Source: Candidatus Eiseniibacteriota bacterium (lineage in GTDB: Bacteria; Eisenbacteria; RBG-16-71-46). Taken from it: DNA of 9,511 nt. Below, piece after piece: positions 1-6,147 of this stretch (position 1 is its first letter; each line of letters begins with the position of its first letter). The DNA is taken from assembly GCA_005893185.1 (NCBI GenBank), contig VBOS01000158.1, positions 1-9,511 of the forward strand, written 5' to 3'. Position numbers and translations under genes: made by a program. The notes under the pieces are model-generated. The model made no database searches. It saw nothing but the letters and a program-made list of their open reading frames with translations, and was not told the DNA's origin.

Positions 1-1
1 C

Positions 2-373
2 TCGGCGGTGCTGGCCTGTCACGGCCCGTCCACCGGCTGGGGCCGGCTGGGGGCCGGGCTGGTGCTCGGCTATCCTGCGTTCGACATCGTTTTCGTCGTG
101 ATCAACCGACTCCGCGAGGGCCGCAAGGTCTACGCGGGCGGCAAGGATCACACCAACCACCGACTCGCGAGCGTGATGCAATGTCCGAAGAGAACCGTAC
201 TCCTCCTGTGGCTGACTGGGGCCGCCCTCTCCGCAAGCGGTCTCGTGGTCCTGTTCCTGGACCGACCCCTTCCGGCGCTCCTGCTATCGGGCCTGTGGAT
301 CAGCCTGTTCCTGTGGGCGGGGGCGAAGCTGTCGCGGGTGCCGATGCTTCCGACCGGGCAGATCGCGGCCTGA
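2..373 (+). CDS. Polyprenyl-phosphate sugar-1-phosphate transferase, C-terminal fragment (WecA/TagO/MraY superfamily)
   Basis: This is the 3' end of a gene that begins upstream of the window; the frame is open from the first bases and stops with TGA at 371-373. By family, such integral membrane enzymes transfer a sugar-1-phosphate (usually GlcNAc-1-P) from a UDP-sugar to undecaprenyl phosphate, starting O-antigen, teichoic acid or other envelope glycan synthesis. Visible hallmarks are the GYPAFD segment around base 70-85 (the family's P-x-x-D cytoplasmic motif) and, about 20 residues later, KDHTNHRL, which matches the D-x-x-H-x-H-H-like loop of WecA/TagO proteins. Two hydrophobic segments follow (about bases 200-270 and 273-330), as expected for the last membrane helices. 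Third codon positions are GC-rich, supporting this frame over the overlapping one. The exact substrate cannot be told from this end. The gene is not part of the usual rimM-trmD cluster. Confidence 0.75.
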   Translation, partial: SAVLACHGPSTGWGRLGAGLVLGYPAFDIVFVVINRLREGRKVYAGGKDHTNHRLASVMQCPKRTVLLLWLTGAALSASGLVVLFLDRPLPALLLSGLWISLFLWAGAKLSRVPMLPTGQIAA

Positions 374-498
374 GCCCGGAGGCGGGGGAAGCGCCAGAAT
401 GGTCCGACGCTCACGACCACGAGAGCGTAGAGCGCGAGCCTCGTGAGCCGCGCGCAGCTCGCGAGCCCGATGCCGAGGATCAGCGCGAGCGCGACCTC

Positions 499-717
499 GT
501 GGCGTTCATGGCGCGCGGGCTGGTGGACCATCCCGACGACGTTCAGGTCGAGATCCTGACGCCGGGACCCGACGCGCACTTCGAGCTGCACGTCCACCCG
601 GACGATCTGGGACACGTGATCGGGAAGCAGGGACGGACCGCCCGCTCGCTGCGGCTCGCGCTCGGCGCCGCCGCCGCGCGGGTCGATCGCCGCGCCGACC
701 TCGAGATCGCCGACTAG
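499..717 (+). CDS. khpA: KH-domain RNA-binding protein, KhpA/YlqC family
   Basis: From GTG 499 this encodes a 72-residue single KH domain, the usual length of KhpA. KhpA proteins bind RNA in the cytoplasm, often as a dimer or with KhpB, and the gene commonly sits between rpsP and rimM. The GxxG RNA-binding loop is visible as IGKQGRTA (residues 41-48), preceded by the typical ARGLVDHPDDVQVE start. The same frame is open back to an ATG at 181, but 181-373 lies inside the upstream transferase gene, and its third codon positions there are poor in G and C, so that part looks like a shadow. The stretch 374-498 in this frame is a charged Glu/Arg-rich run of intermediate codon quality, so a longer, tail-bearing form cannot be excluded. 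No strong ribosome binding site precedes GTG 499; ATG 508 is an alternative. rpsP is absent upstream. Confidence 0.8.
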   Translation: MAFMARGLVDHPDDVQVEILTPGPDAHFELHVHPDDLGHVIGKQGRTARSLRLALGAAAARVDRRADLEIAD

Positions 718-719
718 CG

Positions 720-771
720 TTCCGCGACCGAACTCGTGTGCACGATCGTGCCCATGGCTTCGGTCACGGAA
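720..771 (+). repeat. Long inverted repeat (RNA hairpin) between khpA and rimM
   Basis: The sequence folds on itself over its whole 52 nt. Outer arms TTCCGCGACCGAA (720-732) and TTCGGTCACGGAA (759-771) pair with one mismatch. The stem continues inward through G-U and Watson-Crick pairs to the perfect palindrome GCACGATCGTGC (740-751), leaving loop GATC. Of 24 opposed positions, 19 are Watson-Crick, 2 are G-U and 3 are mismatched. It begins two bases after the khpA stop and ends 21 bases before the rimM start. No T-run follows, so it is not a textbook intrinsic terminator. It may be an RNase-processing or mRNA-stabilising hairpin, a REP-like repeat or an attenuator; the function is inference. 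Confidence 0.75.
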
Positions 772-792
772 CACTAGCGCTGCCTGCCCGGC

Positions 793-1305
793 ATGCCGCT
801 GGTCCGGATTGGGCGCATCACTCGCGCCCATGGATTGAGGGGCGAGCTGAGCCTCGACGGCTCCGCCCTCACGCCGCTCGAGCTGCACGAGATCAGAAGC
901 TTCACCTGGCGCGGCCGCGGCGGGGAGACGCTCACGCTCACGCTCGAGACCGCGCGGCCGGCTCACGATCGCATGCTGGTGCGCTTCGCGGGCTACGCCG
1001 ATCGTGACCGCGCCCGAACGCTGGCTCCCGGCGAGCTGCTCGTCGAGGGCGAGCGGCTGCCGGATCCGGGTCCAGGCGTCGCATACACGTTTCAGCTCAT
1101 CGGGCTCGAGGTGCGCACAACTGCCGGCCGCCGGCTCGGCACGCTCGAAGACGTGATCTCGACCGGGGCGAACCCGGTCTACGTCGTCCGGGGCGATCGC
1201 GAGTGGCTGGTGCCAGCTGCTCCCGGCGTCGTGCAGCAAGTGGACATGGCCGCGCGCACCCTGGTCGTTGAGCTGCCCGCCGGCCTCGAGGATCTCACGC
1301 CATGA
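793..1305 (+). CDS. rimM: Ribosome maturation factor RimM
   Basis: This 170-residue protein has the family's normal length. RimM binds ribosomal protein S19 in the 30S head and helps late 16S rRNA maturation. The N-terminal RimM domain starts with the hallmark VRIGRITRAHGLRGEL (residues 4-19). The C-terminal PRC-barrel begins near residue 97 (AYTFQLIGLEV) and contains the TGANPVYVVRG stretch (124-134) followed by WLVPAAPGVVQQVD (138-151), where other RimM proteins have an IPA-x-x-x-V-x-x-ID equivalent. The start is fixed by the conserved N-terminus; no recognisable Shine-Dalgarno precedes ATG 793. The stop overlaps the trmD start by 4 bases (ATGA), a strong sign of translational coupling. The 75-base gap to khpA is mostly occupied by the long hairpin. 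Confidence 0.95.
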   Translation: MPLVRIGRITRAHGLRGELSLDGSALTPLELHEIRSFTWRGRGGETLTLTLETARPAHDRMLVRFAGYADRDRARTLAPGELLVEGERLPDPGPGVAYTFQLIGLEVRTTAGRRLGTLEDVISTGANPVYVVRGDREWLVPAAPGVVQQVDMAARTLVVELPAGLEDLTP

Positions 1306-2261
1306 AGATCTCCGTGCTGACGATCTTTCCAGACTTCTTCCCGGCGGTGCTCGGCGAGGGCATGATCCGCGCCGCGCGCGAGAAGGGCCGGCTCGAGGTC
1401 GCGATCGTGGGCCTTCGCGACTTCACCGACGACAGCCACCGCACGACCGACGACTATCCATTCGGAGGCGGCGCCGGGATGATCATGAAGGTCGAGCCCA
1501 TCGACCGCGCGCTCCTAGGTCTCGGCGTGGGAGAGAAGCAGGCGCGGCCGGAAGGCAGCCGCGTGGTGCTGCTCTCGCCGCAAGGGCGCGCGTTCACGCA
1601 GGAGATCGCGATCGAGTACGCGGGGCTCGAGCATCTGGTGCTGGTGTGCGGGCGCTACAAGGGCGTTGACGAGCGGGTGAGCGCGCACCTCGCCGACGAA
1701 GAGCTGTCGGTCGGGGATTTCGTGCTCTCGGGGGGCGAGCCGGCCGCGCTGTGCGTGATCGACGCCGTCGCGCGGCTGCTGCCGGGTGTGGTCTCGACTT
1801 TCGACTCGGTCGAGAGCGACTCGTTCCACTCCGGCCTGCTCGACGCGCCGTACTACACGCGGCCCGCGACCTATCGGGGCTGGAGCGTGCCCGAAGTACT
1901 GCTCTCAGGCCACCACGGCCGCATCGCGCGCGCTCGCCGCGAGGAGTCGTTGCGCCGCACTGCCGAGCGCAGGCCCGACCTGCTCGCCCACGCGCAGCTC
2001 TCTCCCGAGGATCGGCGTTATCTGGCGGGGATCGAGGCGGCGCCGGCGCTAGACGCCGGGGGAGGCACCGCTATGCCGCCGGAACGAAAGGCCGACCCCC
2101 GGGCCACGCGCCCCAAGGGGCGGCCGCGCGCCGAGGCGGCCGCGCGCCGGAGGCCGACCGCGCCGAAGGGGCCGTCGGCCCGCAGCAAGCCCCGACCAAA
2201 GCCGGCCGCGCAGCTGAGGTCGTCCAGAGCCCGGAAGACATCCGCCCGACGCGGGGAGTAG
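1302..2261 (+). CDS. trmD: tRNA (guanine-N1)-methyltransferase TrmD, with basic C-terminal extension
   Basis: TrmD uses S-adenosylmethionine to make m1G37 next to the anticodon, preventing +1 frameshifting. The SPOUT-fold core is complete: MKISVLTIFPDFF (1-13), the DDYPFGGGAGM loop (50-60), LSPQGRAF (91-98), CGRYKGVDERV (116-126), the knot region VGDFVLSGGEPAAL (137-150), the conserved Arg in VARLLPG (R158), and the SDSFHSGLLDAPYYTRP segment (172-188) that includes the catalytic-aspartate region, then VPEVLLSGHH (196-205). The family is normally about 240-255 residues; this protein is 319. Residues from about 255 form a Lys/Arg/Pro/Ala-rich tail (21 Lys+Arg against 4 acidic among residues 261-319). 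Its codons keep the GC-rich third position, so it looks genuinely translated. The start overlaps the rimM stop. The tail may aid RNA or ribosome binding, but that is inference. Confidence 0.96.
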   Translation: MKISVLTIFPDFFPAVLGEGMIRAAREKGRLEVAIVGLRDFTDDSHRTTDDYPFGGGAGMIMKVEPIDRALLGLGVGEKQARPEGSRVVLLSPQGRAFTQEIAIEYAGLEHLVLVCGRYKGVDERVSAHLADEELSVGDFVLSGGEPAALCVIDAVARLLPGVVSTFDSVESDSFHSGLLDAPYYTRPATYRGWSVPEVLLSGHHGRIARARREESLRRTAERRPDLLAHAQLSPEDRRYLAGIEAAPALDAGGGTAMPPERKADPRATRPKGRPRAEAAARRRPTAPKGPSARSKPRPKPAAQLRSSRARKTSARRGE

Positions 2262-2264
2262 AAT
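2235..2264 (+). promoter_or_regulatory. Candidate promoter for the lipoprotein gene
   Basis: A -35-like AAGACA (2235-2240, 4 of 6 to TTGACA) lies 18 bp before a -10-like TAGAAT (2259-2264, 5 of 6 to TATAAT). The -10 starts on the trmD stop codon. Transcription from about 2271 would give a leader of roughly 50 nt before ATG 2321. The -10 is followed by a C-rich run, as at two other promoter candidates in this window. Prediction is by eye only. Confidence 0.4.
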
Positions 2265-2320
2265 TCCCGCAATCCTGCTGCCGGCTGGAACCACGCATCG
2301 GCCGCGGAGTATCCAGGCGC

Positions 2321-3040
2321 ATGACGCTCCATCGCAAAGCTTCCCGATTCGTGCAGGTCCTGCTGCTCGCGGCGCCATTTGTAGCACTCGCGGGCTGCTC
2401 GACCCAGATCGTCCTGCCGGTCGCCCCCAAGCCCGACCAGCCGCCCGTGGCCGCCACGCCATCCGCCGCGCTCTCCCGGCTCGCCTGGAGCTGGAAGCAT
2501 CGCGCGCTCGAGCCCTGCCGCGACCTCTTCGCATGCGACTACGAGTTCGCGTTCGAGCCCGATGACTCCGCCGGGATCCGCTTTCAGGGCCGGCCGTGGA
2601 CGCGGCCTGACGAGCTGGACTTCACGCGGCACCTGTTCGAGACCGGAAGCGCGCTCGCCCCGCCCGCGAGCTACGTGGGCCTCGACCTCGAGAGTGACGC
2701 ACCCGCGCTTCCCGACGACCGGCCCGGGAAGGATGAGCGCTGGCACAGGCGCATCCAGACCCCGTTCATCGCGGTGGTCGAGGCGCCCGGCCGCGAATTC
2801 CGCGTGCTGGGTTTCGAGACCTTCTACTTCACGCGCGGGGACTCGGCTTGCATTCCCCAGGAGCTGCGGGATCAGGGCTATGGGCCCGATTCCACACGCT
2901 GGTGGATCGAGCGCTGGGAGGACTACAACCTGGTCACTCCCGTGGGCGGGGCGCGCCCGTCGCGGGCGCTGGCGCCGATCCGGCCCATCACGATCGGGGC
3001 GGTGAAGGCGCTGTATCTCGATTCGCCGCCCGCGCCTTAA
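2321..3040 (+). CDS. Predicted lipoprotein of unknown function
   Basis: This 239-residue protein has a lipoprotein signal: basic start (MTLHRKASRF), hydrophobic core (residues 11-22) and a lipobox LAGC with the modifiable cysteine at C26, followed by a Pro-rich linker to about residue 47. It is therefore probably exported and lipid-anchored. The mature domain has an aromatic-rich opening (RLAWSWKHRALEPCRDLFACDY, from residue 53), a DDSAG motif (81-85), and a conserved-looking end with RGDSACIPQEL (172-182) and DSTRWWIERWED (190-201). The pattern of a helix followed by a short aromatic strand near F70-F78 recalls NTF2-like/SnoaL domains, but I assign no function. ATG 2321 is chosen because the signal peptide starts there, with GGAG at 2306-2309. 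The open frame extends upstream inside trmD, but that is shadow. It interrupts the usual trmD-rplS adjacency and has its own promoter candidate. Confidence 0.8.
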   Translation: MTLHRKASRFVQVLLLAAPFVALAGCSTQIVLPVAPKPDQPPVAATPSAALSRLAWSWKHRALEPCRDLFACDYEFAFEPDDSAGIRFQGRPWTRPDELDFTRHLFETGSALAPPASYVGLDLESDAPALPDDRPGKDERWHRRIQTPFIAVVEAPGREFRVLGFETFYFTRGDSACIPQELRDQGYGPDSTRWWIERWEDYNLVTPVGGARPSRALAPIRPITIGAVKALYLDSPPAP

Positions 3041-3098
3041 GGGGCCGCGGGATGGCGGGACCTCCACGATGCCCGGCTCCTGAGTTCGGCCCGCGATT

Positions 3099-3126
3099 TT
3101 GAGTCCCGCGCCTTCTCCCATATACT
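3099..3126 (+). promoter_or_regulatory. Promoter candidate for rplS-rnhB
   Basis: TTGAGT (3099-3104, 4 of 6 to the -35 consensus) is separated by 16 bp from TATACT (3121-3126, 5 of 6 to the -10 consensus). This is the best sigma-70-like pair in the window. Transcription would start near 3133, giving a leader of about 50 nt with a small hairpin (GCCCG 3146-3150 with CGGGC 3157-3161) before the GGAG ribosome binding site at 3173-3176. The promoter lets rplS be expressed separately from rimM-trmD and the lipoprotein gene. Confidence 0.55.
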
Positions 3127-3183
3127 CCCGCGCCGCTTCGAATCCGCCCGCGTGCTCGGGCGCTAGCCGAAAGGAGCCCGACC

Positions 3184-3549
3184 ATGGGCCTGCTGGAAAA
3201 GGTGGAAGCCGCACATCTCAAATCTGACCGGCCGCAGCTGCGGCCCGGACAGACCGTCGAGGTCTCGGTACGGGTGATCGAGGGCGACAAGGAGCGTCAG
3301 CAGAAGTTCCGCGGCGAGATCATCAACGTGCGCGGTGGCGGTCTGCGCAAGACGTTCACGGTGCGCAAGATCAGCGAGGGCGTGGGGGTGGAGCGCACGT
3401 TCCCGCTGCACGGGCCATCGGTCGCCGAGGTGAAGGTGATCAAGCATTCGAAGGTGCGCCGCGCGAAGCTCTTCTACCTGCGCCGCAAGACCGGCAAGAG
3501 CGCGCGCCTGACCGAGAAGAAGACGGTGGAGACCAAGCCGGCGACGTGA
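3184..3549 (+). CDS. rplS: 50S ribosomal protein L19
   Basis: This 121-residue protein has the usual L19 length. L19 sits at the interface of the 50S and 30S subunits and takes part in an inter-subunit bridge. Family signatures are present throughout: RPGQTVEVSVRVIEGDKERQQKFRGEII opens the protein's SH3-like core (from residue 20), the GGGLRKTFTVRKISEGVGVERTFPLH stretch follows (about 51-76), and VRRAKLFYLRRKTGKSARL lies near the C-terminus (about 95-113). A strong AAAGGAG ribosome binding site lies 7-8 nt before ATG 3184. The stop overlaps the GTG start of rnhB by 4 bases (GTGA). The last dozen residues are a basic/acidic tail of the sort that varies between species. Confidence 0.97.
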   Translation: MGLLEKVEAAHLKSDRPQLRPGQTVEVSVRVIEGDKERQQKFRGEIINVRGGGLRKTFTVRKISEGVGVERTFPLHGPSVAEVKVIKHSKVRRAKLFYLRRKTGKSARLTEKKTVETKPAT

Positions 3550-4178
3550 GCCCCGAGCCCTGGCGAAGACTCGCTCGCGCCGAGGCCCGGATCGCCGGGC
3601 GCGGCACGACGCTCGCGGGGGTGGACGAGGCCGGCCGTGGGCCGTTGGCCGGACCGGTCGTCGCAGCCGCGGTGGTGCTCGCTCCGGACCGCTGCTGGGA
3701 GGGGCTCGACGACAGCAAGAAGCTCGCGCCCGAGACGCGCGAGGAGATCTTCGCCCGGGTCATGCAGCAGGCCCGGGCGTTTTCGTGGGCGGTGATCGGT
3801 CCGCGCGCGATCGATCGCAGCAACATCCTGCGCGCGAGCCTCGAAGCCATGCGACGCGCGATTGCGCGCTTGCGCGTCACTCCCGACCTCGTGCTGGTGG
3901 ACGGCGACCGGCCGGTGCCCGGGCTCGCGTGCGATCAACGCACGATCGTGGACGGGGACGCGCGCCTGCTCTCGATCGCGGCGGCATCTGTGCTCGCGAA
4001 GGTGGTGCGCGACCGGATCATGGGCCGGCTCGACCGCGTGTGGCCGAACTACGGCTTCGCCCGCCACAAGGGCTACGCCACGCCCGAGCACCTGGCCGCT
4101 CTCGCGAGCCACGGGCCCTGCCCGCTCCACCGCTATTCGTTCGCACCCGTGGTCGAGCTCGAGCTCCCGCTCGTCTGA
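3546..4178 (+). CDS. rnhB: Ribonuclease HII
   Basis: RNase HII (210 residues, normal length) nicks RNA-DNA hybrids and starts ribonucleotide excision repair; it is cytosolic. The first two acidic catalytic residues are D27 and E28 in GVDEAGRGPLAGPVV (25-39). LDDSKKL (54-60) follows. The third acidic residue is D119 in LVLVDGD, and the fourth is probably D156 in AKVVRDR (151-157), with WPNYGFARHKGYATPEH (166-182) and HGPCPLHRYSFAPV (189-202) completing the family pattern. The start is GTG 3546, overlapping the rplS stop as GTGA, so translation is probably coupled. No better in-frame start lies between it and the conserved core. The gene order rplS-rnhB-yraN is a known conserved neighbourhood. 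Confidence 0.95.
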   Translation: MSPEPWRRLARAEARIAGRGTTLAGVDEAGRGPLAGPVVAAAVVLAPDRCWEGLDDSKKLAPETREEIFARVMQQARAFSWAVIGPRAIDRSNILRASLEAMRRAIARLRVTPDLVLVDGDRPVPGLACDQRTIVDGDARLLSIAAASVLAKVVRDRIMGRLDRVWPNYGFARHKGYATPEHLAALASHGPCPLHRYSFAPVVELELPLV

Positions 4179-4293
4179 GCCGCGGCCCGCTCCGTCGCTT
4201 CGGGCACCCCTCGTTCCCGCCGCGACCTCAGCCGATAAACACGCTATGCTTCCATCCGCCTCCGCTGGACCCGCCCCCTCGAAGGGAACGCTC

Positions 4294-4644
4294 ATGGGAA
4301 CGGGGAACGTGCGCGGCGCGCGCGGCGAATCGCTGGCGGCGGCCTGGCTCGAGCTGGCCGGCTGCGCTGTGATCGGGCGCAACGTGCGGCTGGGGGGCGT
4401 CGAAGTGGACCTGCTCGCCCGCGAGGGCGAGACCCGCGTGGTGGTCGAGGTCAAGCTGCGCGGCCGATCCGACTACGGCGGCGCTGCGCTCGCGGTGGAT
4501 CATGCCAAGCGCGGGCGCCTGGTGCGGGCCGCGCACGCGCTCGAGCAGTCCGGCGTGCCGGCGGTGCGCATCGACGTGATCGCGATCGAGACCGAGGCCG
4601 ACGGCCTCACGCTCCGCCACTACCGCAACGCGGTGACCGAGTGA
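4294..4644 (+). CDS. yraN: YraN/UPF0102 family nuclease-fold protein
   Basis: This 116-residue protein matches the UPF0102 family, small proteins with a restriction-endonuclease-like fold commonly found next to rnhB; their cellular role is poorly defined and probably concerns DNA processing. The predicted active-site pattern is visible as E37-x-D39 in GGVEVDLLAREGE and E52-V-K54 in VVVEVKLRGR, preceded by the usual RGARGESLAAAWLE helix (7-20). ATG 4294 is preferred because AAGGGA (4282-4287) sits 6 nt upstream and the family begins close to this point. An in-frame ATG at 4246 would add 16 residues without similarity to the family. The gene follows rnhB after 115 bases and ends 10 bases before the glycosyltransferase start. 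Confidence 0.9.
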   Translation: MGTGNVRGARGESLAAAWLELAGCAVIGRNVRLGGVEVDLLAREGETRVVVEVKLRGRSDYGGAALAVDHAKRGRLVRAAHALEQSGVPAVRIDVIAIETEADGLTLRHYRNAVTE

Positions 4645-4654
4645 GGGAGAACCA

Positions 4655-6010
4655 ATGGTGAAGCTGCCGCGCTTCGGCCGCCTGCGCCTGCCGCAGCGGC
4701 TCACCCAGCGCTGGCGCGCGGGCTTGAGCGCGCAGCGGCGCTGGTGGCGGGCGCGGCGCCGCGCGCGGGCGGCGGCGGCGGGCGGCGCAGTGCTCTTTCC
4801 CGCGGCGGGCCACGGCGCGATCGCCGTCGAGACCCTCGCCGGCCCGGCGGCTGCAGCTCGCGCGGGGCCGCGCATCGCGATCCTGCACGCGACCGCTGGC
4901 AGCGGTCACAAGCGCGCGGCGGAATCGCTGGCCGCTGCGCTCAGCCAGATCCAGCCGTCGTCGATCGTGCGCGAGGTGGACACGCTGGTGTTCGCTTCCC
5001 GCCTCTACCGCGGGACCTACGCCGCCACCTACAACGCGATGGCCGCGCGCGCGCCGCGCCTGTGGGGCGTGCTCTATCACTCGTGGGCCGCAGCACCCGT
5101 CAACAAGAGCACGGCGCCCGTGCGCTTGGCCCTCGACCGCATGAACCTGCGCCGCTTGGTCCGCGTGGTCGAGCGCGAGAGCCCCGAGGCCGTGATCTGC
5201 ACGCACTTCCTGCCCGTCGAGGCGCTTTCGCCGCGGCGCGGCGGCGGGCGGCTGCGCGTGCCGCTCTACTGCGTCATCACCGACTTCGCAGCCCATCCGT
5301 TCTGGGCGTTCCCGCACGTGGACCGCTACTTCGTGGCGAGCGCGGAGGTGGCCGGGGAGCTGGCGGGGCACGGCGTAGCGGCGGACCGGATCGAGGTCAC
5401 GGGCATCCCGGTGGATCCCAAGTTCGCGCGCACGATGGGGCGGGAAGCGGCACGCGACCGCCTCGGGCTCGATCGGGCGCGCCCGGTCGTGCTGGTGATG
5501 GGGGGCGGCAGCGGCGTCGGCCCGCTCGCGGAAGTGGCGGTCCGGCTCGGATCGGTCGCCGAGCGGCCGCAGGTGCTGGTGATGTGCGGGATGAACCGGC
5601 GGCTGCGTGCGAAGATCGAGTCGCTGCCCGAGGCGCGCGCCGGCGTCATCCGCGTGCTGGGGTTCACGCGCGACGTGGACGTGCTGCTCGAAGCGTGCGA
5701 CCTGGCGGTCGGCAAGGCCGGCGGGCTCACGTGCGCCGAGGCGCTCGCCAAGAGCGTCCCGCTCGTGATCTTCAAGCCCACGCCCGGCCAGGAGGTGAGG
5801 AACGCCCGCTACCTCGAGGCCGCCGGCGCAGCTCTTCACGCCGACTCCGAGGCGGAGGTCGAGCAGGTGGTGAGCCGGCTGCTCGCGGATGCGGGGGCGC
5901 GCGCCGGCGTGCGCGAGCGCGCTTCGGCCATCGCTGCGCCGCGCGCGGCCGAGACCATCGCGCGGCGCGTGCTCGCCGACATCGGCGTCGGCGCGCGGAT
6001 GAGCGCGTAG
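4655..6010 (+). CDS. MGDG synthase/UgtP-like glycosyltransferase (GT28 family)
   Basis: This 451-residue protein resembles processive diacylglycerol glycosyltransferases and monogalactosyldiacylglycerol synthases, membrane-associated enzymes that transfer a hexose from a UDP-sugar to diacylglycerol. The N-terminal domain opens with ILHATAGSGHKRAAESLA (76-93), the lipid-acceptor glycine-rich loop, and includes ICTHFLPVEAL (181-191) and VITDFAAHPFW (207-217). The donor domain has VTGIPVDPKF (248-257), VMGGGSGVGPL (281-291), GKAGGLTCAEALA (353-365) and PTPGQEVRNARYL (375-387). Residues 1-70 are an extension rich in Arg, Ala and Trp (for example RRWWRARRRARAAAA), perhaps an amphipathic membrane anchor. 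ATG 4655 is well supported by GAGGGAGA just upstream. Sugar and lipid specificity cannot be read from the sequence. Confidence 0.85.
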   Translation: MVKLPRFGRLRLPQRLTQRWRAGLSAQRRWWRARRRARAAAAGGAVLFPAAGHGAIAVETLAGPAAAARAGPRIAILHATAGSGHKRAAESLAAALSQIQPSSIVREVDTLVFASRLYRGTYAATYNAMAARAPRLWGVLYHSWAAAPVNKSTAPVRLALDRMNLRRLVRVVERESPEAVICTHFLPVEALSPRRGGGRLRVPLYCVITDFAAHPFWAFPHVDRYFVASAEVAGELAGHGVAADRIEVTGIPVDPKFARTMGREAARDRLGLDRARPVVLVMGGGSGVGPLAEVAVRLGSVAERPQVLVMCGMNRRLRAKIESLPEARAGVIRVLGFTRDVDVLLEACDLAVGKAGGLTCAEALAKSVPLVIFKPTPGQEVRNARYLEAAGAALHADSEAEVEQVVSRLLADAGARAGVRERASAIAAPRAAETIARRVLADIGVGARMSA

Positions 6011-6029
6011 CGGCGCCGAGCCGTGGTTC

Positions 6030-6058
6030 TTGACCGCCTCCGCGGCCCCGCTTAGGGT
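6030..6058 (+). promoter_or_regulatory. Promoter candidate for meaB
   Basis: TTGACC (6030-6035, 5 of 6 to the -35 consensus) is followed after 17 bp by TAGGGT (6053-6058), which keeps the most conserved TA....T positions of a -10 element. It lies in the 137-base gap after the glycosyltransferase stop. The leader to ATG 6148 would be about 84 nt. It marks a likely break between the housekeeping cluster and the B12-mutase locus. Confidence 0.45.
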
Positions 6059-6147
6059 CCGGCCCTCGGCGTTCCGCCAGGCCATTCATCGGTCCCCTCG
6101 CGCAGTCGCCGCCGTCCGCTCCGCCCCGGAGGCCACCCATCACGCGC

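Noticed and set aside
148..1239. 363-codon open frame on the minus strand across khpA and rimM
   Set aside because: High-GC genomes produce long antisense frames. It covers clear KH and RimM coding sequence and its product has no recognisable domain, only Arg/His/Ala-rich composition.
3046..3100. Possible intrinsic terminator after the lipoprotein gene (CGCGGG near 3046 with CCCGCG before ATTTTG)
   Set aside because: The 6-bp stem would enclose nearly 40 bases and the T-run is only four long, and it overlaps the rplS -35 region. Too weak to list.
4222..4250. Promoter directly before yraN with -10 TATGCT at 4245
   Set aside because: No acceptable -35 lies 16-18 bp upstream and there is no extended -10 TG; kept only as part of the recurrent-motif observation.
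4607..6085. 492-codon minus-strand frame opposite the glycosyltransferase gene
   Set aside because: The plus strand has every GT28 motif and a good ribosome binding site. The antisense product is low-complexity His/Arg/Ala sequence, a codon-bias shadow.
6139..6141. Non-canonical ATC start for meaB, better spaced from GGAGG at 6128-6132
   Set aside because: ATC starts are extremely rare, and ATG 6148 in the same frame fits the family N-terminus.
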